This document shows positions 1-7,014 of a stretch of DNA of 64,000 bases, one piece after another. This DNA comes from Bacillus sp. OV166 (GTDB lineage Bacteria > Bacillota > Bacilli > Bacillales > Cytobacillaceae), in NCBI RefSeq assembly GCF_900177675.1, contig NZ_FXWM01000001.1, positions 2,179,001-2,243,000 on the forward strand. Direction: 5' to 3'. The notes beneath the pieces are model-generated. The model was given only the letters and a program-made list of their open reading frames with translations. It made no database searches and was not told the origin of the DNA. The position numbers and the translations under genes were made by a program. How positions within the stretch are numbered: position 1 is the stretch's first letter; every line of letters begins with the position of its first letter.

Positions 1-348
1 GTTTTTGTGGATTCCATTCCATTAATGATGCTGCTTTTATTCATTGGTTCGGCTGGTTCAGGTGTAATTGGTATGTCGATGTCAGTTATTCCGGTTGAGT
101 CTGTTCCTTTACAATACTCAGGTCTAGCAATCGGTTTAACAATCGGTATTGGTGAATTAATCGGTGGATTCTTAAATCCAATGGTGAATGGTGCTTTAGC
201 AGATATATATGGTATTCAAACACCATTATTCGTAGCTGCCGGTGCTGCTGTGTTGGCATTACTATTCTCATTCTTCTTCAAAGAAACAGCACCATCTAAA
301 GTACAATTAACCAAGGGACCAGAAATCAAAAGTAGTGTCCAAGTTTAG
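1..348 (+). CDS. MFS transporter, C-terminal part (cut by window start)
   Basis: The reading frame is already open at the first base and runs 115 codons to a stop at 348. It has three hydrophobic stretches separated by short polar turns and then a charged tail, as in the last membrane helices of a major facilitator permease. The Gly-rich helix with GIGELIGGFLNPMVNG and the following LFVAAGAAVLALLFSFFF helix fit the C-terminal half of an MFS protein. The substrate cannot be told from this piece. The start lies outside the window. A hairpin follows about 100 bases after the stop. Confidence 0.7.
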   Translation, partial: VFVDSIPLMMLLLFIGSAGSGVIGMSMSVIPVESVPLQYSGLAIGLTIGIGELIGGFLNPMVNGALADIYGIQTPLFVAAGAAVLALLFSFFFKETAPSKVQLTKGPEIKSSVQV

Positions 349-451
349 TTTTAGTTGTTCATTAACAACTCTTCTTGGAAGGATGCGAGGATGTTAACCT
401 ACTCTAACATGAGCTTAAACTATTCATTTCAATAGGTTAATAGTATTTCCA

Positions 452-508
452 CGGAAGTGAGCCTAGCGACGAAAACCAAAAACGTTGCGTTTGGTCACTT
501 CCGTTTTA
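452..508 (+). terminator. Probable terminator after the MFS gene
   Basis: CGGAAGTGA (452-460) pairs with TCACTTCCG (495-503), and an inner stem ACCAAA (475-480) pairs with TTTGGT (490-495). A TTTTATA tract follows. The left arm carries a 14-nt bulge, so this is an imperfect but sizeable hairpin. Confidence 0.55.
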
Positions 509-574
509 TAGTTAAACCTTCTAAAATTTTTGAATACGATGGCAGTTAATCATAAATCAAACGATTTTTAACGA

Positions 575-1324
575 TTATCGATTGACCATGAAGGCGTACT
601 TGTAGTCTTCGGCCCTGTGAACAGCTTTTCTCCAGCCAATAAGGATGTCATTCCGTGTGTACATAGTTGTCTCCATTACGAGGATCGGATCCCCGGGTGT
701 AACGCCCAGGACCTGCGCCTCCTCATGACTTGCGCTTGTTGCCCAAATTTGATGTTCACCTCGGGACAGGGAGATCCCCAGATCGCGTTCGAGGAGAAAG
801 AAGACATTCCCGACTTCCTCAAGTTCCCGAGCGCCTGGTTGGAAGTCTTCCGGGACACTTAGATAGGTCTGCGTCCATACAAGCGGCTTATCTTTGAACC
901 AGATCAGACGAGAGATGCGCAGTACCTCGTCGTTAGGCTCGTAGCCAAGTAAAGAACGCTGATTCTTCGGGGGAGGGACCCGATCGACGTCCAAGACTTT
1001 CGAGTTAACCTCCATTCCCTGTTTGCGAAAGTAGTCGACCAGCCCGCCTAGTTCAAGACCTGGAGGGCGAACGGGTATCCCCTGAACTGGGAAGGTGCCC
1101 TTCGCACGCTCCCGGTACACATATCCCTCAGTGGTGAGTTCCTTTAATGCCTGGCGAACAGGTGCCCGACTCACGTGGAAGCGCTGAACTAGCTCCTGCT
1201 CAGTACTGAAGGGTCGACTCGTCTCACCTTCAGAAGCCTGCAGTTCCTCAATCAAGATTTGCTTGATTTGTTTATAAATGGGAATCCCAGAGCTGCGATC
1301 AATCGTATGTTTTTTGTCCTGCAT
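575..1324 (-). CDS. GntR/HutC-family transcriptional regulator
   Basis: Predicted DNA-binding regulator of 249 residues with an N-terminal winged helix-turn-helix (SGIPIYKQIKQIL, then FHVSRAPVRQALKELTTEGY) and a C-terminal UTRA-type ligand domain ending in a typical arrangement (PILVMETTMYTRND). The Met at 1324 is chosen over an upstream in-frame ATG at 1345 because a strong AGGAGG (1332-1337) sits seven bases before it. The gene is divergent from the MBL-fold hydrolase at 1538, with a perfect inverted repeat between them, so it may control itself and that gene. The effector is unknown. Its base composition is somewhat richer in G+C than its neighbours. Confidence 0.88.
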   Translation of the reverse strand: MQDKKHTIDRSSGIPIYKQIKQILIEELQASEGETSRPFSTEQELVQRFHVSRAPVRQALKELTTEGYVYRERAKGTFPVQGIPVRPPGLELGGLVDYFRKQGMEVNSKVLDVDRVPPPKNQRSLLGYEPNDEVLRISRLIWFKDKPLVWTQTYLSVPEDFQPGARELEEVGNVFFLLERDLGISLSRGEHQIWATSASHEEAQVLGVTPGDPILVMETTMYTRNDILIGWRKAVHRAEDYKYAFMVNR

Positions 1325-1405
1325 TTTTTGTCCTCCTTCATTCAAGATAGTCGAATACTCTGGATGTATTGTGTGGGGGCTTGTACTCTCTTCTGAATTT
1401 CCTAC

Positions 1406-1450
1406 GATTATGAAAACCTACTAACATTCTTTTAATAGGTTTTCATAATC
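1406..1450. promoter_or_regulatory. Perfect 15-bp inverted repeat between divergent genes; candidate operator
   Basis: GATTATGAAAACCTA (1406-1420) and its exact reverse complement TAGGTTTTCATAATC (1436-1450) are separated by 15 bases, in the gap between gntR (start 1324, minus) and the MBL hydrolase (start 1538, plus). No T-run follows either arm, which argues against a terminator. Regulator binding here is an inference from position. Confidence 0.5.
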
Positions 1451-1537
1451 CTCCTATTGTTAAGTATAAATTGTTATACCAAAGTTACAAGTTTTTTTCA
1501 AAAATTCACTATCTTGAAATAGAAGGAGGGGGATTCT

Positions 1538-2509
1538 TTGTCTTTGATTAATAAAAGCAAAGTGGAAGTTTTTCCTGTGATCGTTCCGGCTTCCAATAAA
1601 TTGAAGAGTTTTAACTTTTTCTTAGTAAAACAGGAGAATTCCATAACGTTAATTGACACCGGATTGAACTCGGATGGCTGCTGGAATGCCTTACAAAAGA
1701 CATTAAGTGATCATGATTATACACTTTCTGATATCAGAGGGATTTTACTAACGCATCATCACACAGACCATATTGGCTTACTCAACCGAATTGCCTCCAT
1801 CCATTCCATTCCAGTATACGCGCATCCTTATGCCATAAAGGTGCTGAAAAGAGACACTGAATATATAAAAATGAGGGTAGATTTTTTCAGGAAGCTGTAC
1901 GAAGAGATGGGATGTGGTGAAATTGGTAAGAAGCAAGCAGCTAATTTACATCATCCAATAATTTTAGATGAGGATAAGAAAATCCATTGCGAAATCCAAG
2001 AAATAACCAACAACCAACTTTTTGGCTTTGATATTTTGGAAATCCCAGGGCATGCACCAGACCAGGTTGCCTTCTATCAGAAAGAGTGTAAGTGGCTATT
2101 TACTGGAGATTTATTAATTGAACATATAACAAGCAATGCCTTCATTGAACCAAATTATGATGGGACCCGTATAAAATCCCTAGTACAACAAAAGCAGTCA
2201 CTAGAGAAATGTTTATCATTGAATGTTGAACTCGTTTTTTCAGGTCATGGTATGATCATAGACAATCCTGTTGATTTAATAAATGAAAGATTAAAAGAGA
2301 TAGATGAAAAAGCCAACCAATACCAAAACATGATCATATCTGGAATTTCAACCGCAAGTGAAATAGCCCAATTTCGATATAAAGAAAAGTATGAAAAGCA
2401 GTTTTTCAATGTGATGTCAGAAATTATTGGATATCTAGATTATCTGGAAATACAAGGGGAAATTAAAAAGGAAATGGAGAAAGGGGTTTGGCGATATTAT
2501 TGCAACTAA
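1538..2509 (+). CDS. MBL-fold metallo-hydrolase
   Basis: A 323-residue metallo-beta-lactamase-fold hydrolase. The metal-binding motif THHHTDH is at about residues 72-78 (ILLTHHHTDHIGLL), a further His in EIPGHAPDQV, the Asp in LFTGDLLIEH, and a late His in VFSGHG: the full set expected for a dinuclear zinc site. A C-terminal helical extension of about 70 residues resembles the winged-helix-like tail seen in the YqjP/LACTB2-type branch. The start is TTG at 1538, preceded by AGAAGGAGGGGG (about 1521-1532). The substrate (thioester, lactone or other) cannot be told from sequence. It is divergent from the GntR regulator, which is its likeliest controller. Confidence 0.85.
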   Translation: MSLINKSKVEVFPVIVPASNKLKSFNFFLVKQENSITLIDTGLNSDGCWNALQKTLSDHDYTLSDIRGILLTHHHTDHIGLLNRIASIHSIPVYAHPYAIKVLKRDTEYIKMRVDFFRKLYEEMGCGEIGKKQAANLHHPIILDEDKKIHCEIQEITNNQLFGFDILEIPGHAPDQVAFYQKECKWLFTGDLLIEHITSNAFIEPNYDGTRIKSLVQQKQSLEKCLSLNVELVFSGHGMIIDNPVDLINERLKEIDEKANQYQNMIISGISTASEIAQFRYKEKYEKQFFNVMSEIIGYLDYLEIQGEIKKEMEKGVWRYYCN

Positions 2510-2941
2510 ATTAGGTTTAACTAAAAATTCTTGAAAGATGGAAAACTTTGTTGATATCGTTATAAAAAGGCAGGTCGGAATGAAGGAGTTTTTTACAGAT
2601 ATGGTTACAAAATTACAGATAATCGACATTTTACGTAATTTTCTATTGTATTTTTATTCAATGTCATACAGTAAGAATGTTTCTAAACCAACACTTATCA
2701 CGGTTGGTTTTATTCAAAAGGTCATTTTGGAATCAATTAGAATCCAAAGTTTGTGAAATGTATAAGAATTTGTATAAAGAGAATGTTGGTCTGATAAGGT
2801 TCTGAATGTAACATAATTTACATTCTGTTACATTAGTTGAATTTACGAAAATTACTAAGATAAGCAGTGGTCTCTAAATTAATGTGTCAGCATATACCTT
2901 TATTAACTGTTTACAAAACCCCAATAAGTGGAGGGCTTGGA
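2510..2941. other. Intergenic stretch with one small inverted repeat
   Basis: No convincing gene is seen. A 72-codon open frame at 2538-2756 lacks family resemblance and a good ribosome site. GAATGTAA (2804-2811) and TTACATTC (2818-2825) form an 8-bp inverted repeat with a 6-base centre, which may be an operator or a short hairpin upstream of the recombinase gene. Confidence 0.4.
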
Positions 2942-3463
2942 ATGAAAATTGGGTATGCTCGTGGTTCAACAATGGAACAGAACTTGGACTTACAATTGGA
3001 GGCTCTAGAGAAAGTTGGAGTTGAAAGACTCTTTACAGAGAAAGTGTCTGGAACAAAGAAAGCCCTTCCAGAACTAGACCGTTGTCTAGACGTGTTACGC
3101 TCTGGAGATATACTCATTGTTTACAAGCTCGATAGACTTGTAAGTAATATCAAACACTTAATTGAGCTTAGTGAGAAACTAGAGGAGCTTGGAGTCAATC
3201 TGGTGAGCATTTGTGACTCAATCGACACAACAACTCCAGTTGGAAAGGCTATGTTCAATATGATTGGAGTTATCGCAGAACTGGAAGGAACAAAAACTGA
3301 TCTTGAGAAAGCCAGAGGAAGGATAGAGGTAAATCCAGAAGACCATCCAAGTGCATTGGATTTATACGACTGGGATTGGGAAATTGAAGGAATCACTAAA
3401 ATGACTGGAGTCAGCGAAGAAGAACTTTATAGTATGCTGAAGGAACGTTCTGAAAAAGGTTAA
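2942..3463 (+). CDS. Degenerate serine recombinase (resolvase/invertase family)
   Basis: A 173-residue protein whose first 120 residues match the Pin/Hin-type serine recombinase catalytic domain: MKIGYARGST holds the Arg and the nucleophile Ser, followed by KVSGTKKALPELDRCLDVLRSGD and VVYKLDRL-like IVYKLDRL. Two things are wrong. The conserved GRS after KLDRL has become VSN, losing a catalytic Arg, and the segment after IAELE that should carry the ERT-type E-helix is replaced by unrelated sequence ending in a short acidic tail (DWDWEIEGITKMTG). The ORF is open with GGAGG nine bases before the ATG at 2942, but catalysis is doubtful. A good terminator overlaps its end. Confidence 0.75.
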   Translation: MKIGYARGSTMEQNLDLQLEALEKVGVERLFTEKVSGTKKALPELDRCLDVLRSGDILIVYKLDRLVSNIKHLIELSEKLEELGVNLVSICDSIDTTTPVGKAMFNMIGVIAELEGTKTDLEKARGRIEVNPEDHPSALDLYDWDWEIEGITKMTGVSEEELYSMLKERSEKG

Positions 3464-3488
3464 CCAAATTGGTTGACCTTCTTTTTTT
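3456..3488 (+). terminator. Rho-independent terminator of the recombinase gene
   Basis: AAGGTTAACCAA (3456-3467) pairs with TTGGTTGACCTT (3469-3480), one G-U pair, followed by CTTTTTTT. The stop codon lies within the left arm. Confidence 0.85.
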
Positions 3489-3899
3489 GCCTAAGTCATT
3501 GGTTCACTGTACACAGCAATTTTTTAAGCTCTGTCCGTAAGTAATTAGCAGCGGAATTATTGAGCTTTTTATGACAGAATGTATACAATTTGTCGAGCAA
3601 ATGTTCCTTAAGCAAAGTCTATTAATATACACAATCCCTAAGCTGACAATGGTTAGAAAGCACGTTCATGAATAATTCCAGAGTTTACATGTAAATAAAG
3701 TTGTTAGCTGCTTTTTTGTCTAAAATCTGACATTTTGTGTACTTCTCATTCTCACTAAAATGTTCACAATCACAGTGTACATAAGGGTTCTCTTTGCAGT
3801 GTGTTGGTCATTTTTTATGTCATATACGACAATAAATAAAAAAGTAAGTGAATAATTGTTTTACGATCGTACTAAACAAATCTAAATTAGATAGCTTAG
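3489..3899. other. AT-rich intergenic stretch without a recognisable gene
   Basis: About 400 bases with stops in all frames. I see no RNA gene, long repeat or coding signal here. Confidence 0.4.
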
Positions 3900-3922
3900 A
3901 AAAAAAAGACCCTTGACGGTCT
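3900..3922 (-). terminator. Short terminator of the SinI-like gene
   Basis: Read on the minus strand, AGACC and GGTCT form a 5-bp stem (3918-3922 with 3907-3911) around GTCAAG, followed by a run of T (complement of the A-run at 3900-3907). It overlaps the stop codon of the small gene. Confidence 0.55.
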
Positions 3923-4043
3923 AAGCAGAATGCATTAGGAAATCTCTAATTTTTTCGATAGAAATCCCTATATTTCGGGCTTCCAAAATCAGGTCTATCC
4001 ATTCACTATCTAGTTCTTTTTCATTAGGTAAATTTGTATCCAT
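3921..4043 (-). CDS. SinI-family anti-repressor peptide
   Basis: A 40-residue protein beginning MDTNLPNEKELDSEW. The stretch ELDSEWIDLILEARNIGIS followed by IEKIRDFL is the SinI dimerisation motif, in which an acidic-Trp helix is followed by an LG(L/I)S turn and a second helix. In B. subtilis SinI binds the repressor SinR and frees biofilm operons. Here there is no sinR neighbour, so its partner must be encoded elsewhere or it is an orphan. AGGAGG (complement of 4048-4053) lies four bases upstream of the ATG at 4043. It sits among remnants of mobile DNA. Confidence 0.8.
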   Translation of the reverse strand: MDTNLPNEKELDSEWIDLILEARNIGISIEKIRDFLMHSA

Positions 4044-4273
4044 CTATCCTCCTGAAATATTTTGATAGCTAAGCTACCATAGTGAAGAACCTTAGGCATG
4101 AAGCTTTGAAGCCCGATCTAGATATTTTCCTTTACTGTATTAAAGCTTTAAAGCTTATAAGAAAATAGTACCATATTTGTTTATTATTAAGAATGAGAAA
4201 ATTTCGACAATATACGCAATTTTGAATTAATATGCTGAAAAGATTTACAATAGATTTTTTTTATCTACATACA

Positions 4274-4294
4274 GAACGTTAGTTCGCGTATAAT
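4274..4294 (+). promoter_or_regulatory. LexA (SOS) box overlapping a promoter
   Basis: GAACGTTAGTTC (4274-4285) matches the Gram-positive LexA core GAACNNNNGTTC exactly. A TATAAT -10 element follows at 4289-4294, and GAAGGAG plus the YolD start lie 20 bases on. LexA bound here would block the promoter. The lexA gene itself is at 22.2-22.9 kb. Confidence 0.8.
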
Positions 4295-4316
4295 AATAGC
4301 GAAGGAGTTGACCGTA

Positions 4317-4654
4317 ATGACGATAAAAGATCGCGGTTTAATTAAATGGAATGCAGCGTCCTTTATGCCGCAAGTATTCGAGCAGCAGCGCGAAATGTTC
4401 AAGGATCAAGAACGCCAGCCATGGCCGTTGCTAAGCGAATTCGATACGGAGGAGTTTGACCAGCGGATAGACTACGCGATAGAGTTCAAATTAGCGGTGA
4501 GGCTTACGGTATGGGAGGACGGCTTTACTACGGAGATGACCGGACATATACATCACGTGGATCCTATTACCATCAGCTACGCATTGAATTTAAAGACGGA
4601 GAGTTTGAGCGGGTGGCGTTCGATAGTGTTGTCGGAGTTAAGGTCGTTGATTGA
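4317..4654 (+). pseudogene. YolD-like protein gene, frameshifted
   Basis: YolD-like family (about 110 residues), usually co-transcribed with a UvrX-type Y-family DNA polymerase under SOS control. The frame opens at ATG 4317 (GAAGGAG nine bases before) with KDRGLIKWNAASFMPQ, and continues through YAIEFKLAVRLTVWEDG and GHIHHVDPIT. After codon ACC at 4569-4571 the family signature continues in a shifted frame (HQLRIEFKDGEFERVAF, then VVGVKVVD and a stop at 4652-4654), as if one C were lost from an ACCC tract. In the unshifted frame the ORF reads on to 4673 with unrelated residues. No polymerase gene follows. Confidence 0.8.
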
Positions 4655-4662
4655 TTGCTTTG

Positions 4663-4687
4663 CGTCACCTTAACCGGTGGCGTTTTT
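4663..4687 (+). terminator. Terminator after the YolD-like gene
   Basis: CGTCACC (4663-4669) pairs with GGTGGCG (4676-4682), one G-U pair, six-base loop, then TTTTT. Confidence 0.8.
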
Positions 4688-4752
4688 ATTTGTACAAAAA
4701 TTAAAGAAAGCCCTATGTTCAAGGGCCTAATTGTCGTGTAAAGTATCGATAA

Positions 4753-4926
4753 TTAATTCTTAGAGTTTTCCTCAATTTTATGAATATACACGACACCGCT
4801 CGTTACAACTGAACCATTTGTTTCACCGCAATGGGGGCAATTTATATACTCACGCTCTCTGCCTCCAGGGACATTCATTTCCGTAACTTGGAAATAAAAC
4901 TCTTTTTCACATTTTTTGCAGTTCAT
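4753..4926 (-). CDS. Small zinc-ribbon protein
   Basis: A 57-residue protein beginning MNCKKCEKEFYFQVTEMNVP, with a second pair of cysteines in NCPHCGETNGS. The two CxxC pairs, 27 residues apart, fit a zinc ribbon. GGAGGG lies about ten bases upstream of the ATG at 4926. Similar short proteins are common in Bacillus prophages and integrative elements, and a broken integrase lies about 100 bases upstream on the same strand. Function unknown. Confidence 0.7.
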   Translation of the reverse strand: MNCKKCEKEFYFQVTEMNVPGGREREYINCPHCGETNGSVVTSGVVYIHKIEENSKN

Positions 4927-5023
4927 CAAAAGACATCCCTCCGTGTACTTTTATTAGTAACTCAAAGTATACATTTGCCAAGTTGTAAGCGTTTTCTTTC
5001 TTAATGTTATTCATTTGACGGAA

Positions 5024-5728
5024 TTATAAAAGATGTCGCATTCTCTTAGCGACCTCTCGGCTAATAGGTATCTCGCGAGACTTCCGACTCTTTGCAATCT
5101 GAGACGGCACAGTGACCGTTAAATCTTTGAAATCAATTTGAGCTGCGGTTAATGACAATGCCTCACCGATTCGTAGGCCGGTATCCAATAACAATAGAAT
5201 AAGAGTCTTATCACGCCATTGTGCAAATTGCCGATCGTCATAAGAGGTGAGAATGGCATCGATTTGCTCGTCCGGAATGCCTGGAACTTCTTCATGGGCA
5301 TCGTCGCGTACTTGCGAAATATTCTGCATTGGATTATTCGGAATCATACCTTCGTTAAATAGAAAACGAAACATCGTACTTAGTCCGCGAATCCGTATAT
5401 TAATAGTGTGTACCGATAATCCTTTACCGCTACGTTTCCGTTGAGGGTCCTCGGCATAAGGCGTCCTTTCCGTGCGAAGGTAATTAATATAATTGCGAAT
5501 ATTGTCCGCGGTAATATCATTGACATTCGTGATGTGCTCGTCTAACCATTGCCGAAAGTAACGGAAAATATCATGGTATCCGGTGAGAGTTCCCGGCCGA
5601 ACTCATTCCGCTGTTTTAGCGCGAATAAAGATTTCGATGGCTTCCTCAATGGTATATAAGACTTCCCGAGGCTTTTGGACTTGGGGCGCTACTGTTGCTC
5701 CTCTTTCGCCAATAAACTTACGTTTCAT
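5024..5728 (-). pseudogene. Tyrosine recombinase/integrase, internal stop and C-terminal truncation
   Basis: From an ATG at 5728 (AAGGAG ten bases before) the frame reads an N-terminal SAM-like DNA-binding domain (VRPGTLTGYHDIFRYFRQWL), then the start of the catalytic domain with the first active-site Arg in LLLLDTGLRIGEALSL and the Lys region IAKSRKSREIPIS. A TGA at 5603-5605 (complement) interrupts codon 42, where relatives have a Gly. The frame ends at RMRHLL, before the HxxR and Tyr motifs, so the nucleophile is missing. It lies about 175 bases from tRNA-Arg(CCT), the usual place for such an integrase relative to its attachment site. Confidence 0.85.
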
Positions 5729-5902
5729 ACGGTTTTAACTCCTTCTGTAATTCAGCCGCAAGTGTCCTACGTTCACCATTCGATGTCCTACAGCGTCAAA
5801 AACCACGTCCTACAGACTACAAAAAAACGCTATGTCACCGCATTGTCACCGTATTGATTGACGGATGACAAACCGCGATACATAGCGCTTTAATAACGAA
5901 GA

Positions 5903-5976
5903 TGTCCCAGAGAGGATTCGAACCTCCGACCTACAGTTTAGGAAACTGTTGCTCTATCCTACTGAGCTACTGAGAC
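5903..5976 (-). tRNA. tRNA-Arg (anticodon CCT)
   Basis: On the minus strand, GTCTCAG and CTGGGAC form the acceptor stem (one G-U pair), AGCTC...GAGC the D stem, ACAGT/ACTGT the anticodon stem around TTCCTAA (anticodon CCT), and GGAGG/CCTCT with TTCGAAT the T arm. CCA is not encoded. It reads AGG codons. The truncated integrase downstream suggests it served as an integration site; I found no duplicated 3' end to mark the other border. Confidence 0.95.
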
Positions 5977-6040
5977 AAATCAAATAGGAACGTTATTTAT
6001 TATAATTTGTTAATTCTAAAAGGTCAATAAAAAGTTGAGA

Positions 6041-6784
6041 TTATTGAATTGGCAGGTCTCTCGCCATTTCGGTTTTTTTTGCAGCCTTCTCACGGAAAAT
6101 CAACCAGACGATTATACTAAGCCCAATTAATAGACCTTCTAGCGATAAAATGTACCATGGATAAGGTCCTAAAACATCTAATAAACTCGCACTGTCCGGT
6201 TTATGACTTAAGAACATATAATTTCCGTCCACCAGCTTATTGATCAACATAATAATCGGCATTAACACATTCAAAAAGATACATAATTTTAATACTGACC
6301 ATATCGTCGGTCGGTATCCCTTTACCCATGTACAATAAAGCGGCACCCAGATTTCCATCAAATGTGTATAAAAGAAATGGAAAAACCGAAAATGCGGGAA
6401 GTCATAATTTAATGATGGGGTTAATAACGCCTGAGATGCGCCTAATAATACAGTGAATAATAAAATCTCATAGATTATTTTTTTCTTAGTTAGCAATAAA
6501 ATGACGGTTAATATCAGACTGATGCTGCACAATTCTAAAGGGATGGCGTGACTCACATCCCAACTTCCATTCACAATCATCCAAAAATGATAAGTCAATT
6601 CCATAATGATTAGTGAAATAGCGACCCCGATTTCAGTCCGTCTCCATTCATTAGCCTTCAATTTATCTCTAAACAGGAACAGGCAGACTGAAACTAAGAG
6701 TAAGATAGAGATAATAACAAAGTGACTTGCAGAAAACATCTCAAAATCAAAGTTTTTGTTACTGCGGCCAAACACTCCATCCAT
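6041..6784 (-). CDS. TIGR02206/YwaF-family integral membrane protein
   Basis: A 247-residue membrane protein with about six or seven predicted transmembrane helices (for example HFVIISILLLVSVCLFLF, then EIGVAISLIIMELTYHFWMI, and YILSLEGLLIGLSIIVWLIF near the end). The motif HAIPLELCSISL and the helix LLGASQALLTPSL are typical of the YwaF/TIGR02206 family, whose function is not known. The start at 6784 is chosen because GGGGTGG lies eight bases upstream; an in-frame ATG at 6826 has no ribosome site. It stands alone between tRNA-Arg and mutS and is transcribed away from mutS. Confidence 0.75.
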   Translation of the reverse strand: MDGVFGRSNKNFDFEMFSASHFVIISILLLVSVCLFLFRDKLKANEWRRTEIGVAISLIIMELTYHFWMIVNGSWDVSHAIPLELCSISLILTVILLLTKKKIIYEILLFTVLLGASQALLTPSLNYDFPHFRFFHFFYTHLMEIWVPLYCTWVKGYRPTIWSVLKLCIFLNVLMPIIMLINKLVDGNYMFLSHKPDSASLLDVLGPYPWYILSLEGLLIGLSIIVWLIFREKAAKKTEMARDLPIQ

Positions 6785-7014
6785 ATTACCACCACCCCTG
6801 TAGACAATAATCAAAACAATTATCAATTGTAAATTAATGCTAGTTTTACTTTAATAATTATATTCTATGGGATTTGCTTTTACTCCTCTTAAGAAATTTT
6901 TATTATTTCCTTTTTGATTATGATTAGGTTTTTTCTTCCTAATAAAGTCTTCTCCAATTATGGTATAATAATTTGTCGAAGAAAATCGAAAGACTTTATT
7001 TAGTGGAGGTCATT

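Noticed and set aside
2538..2756. 72-codon ORF after the MBL hydrolase
   Set aside because: No ribosome site, no family features and low-complexity content.
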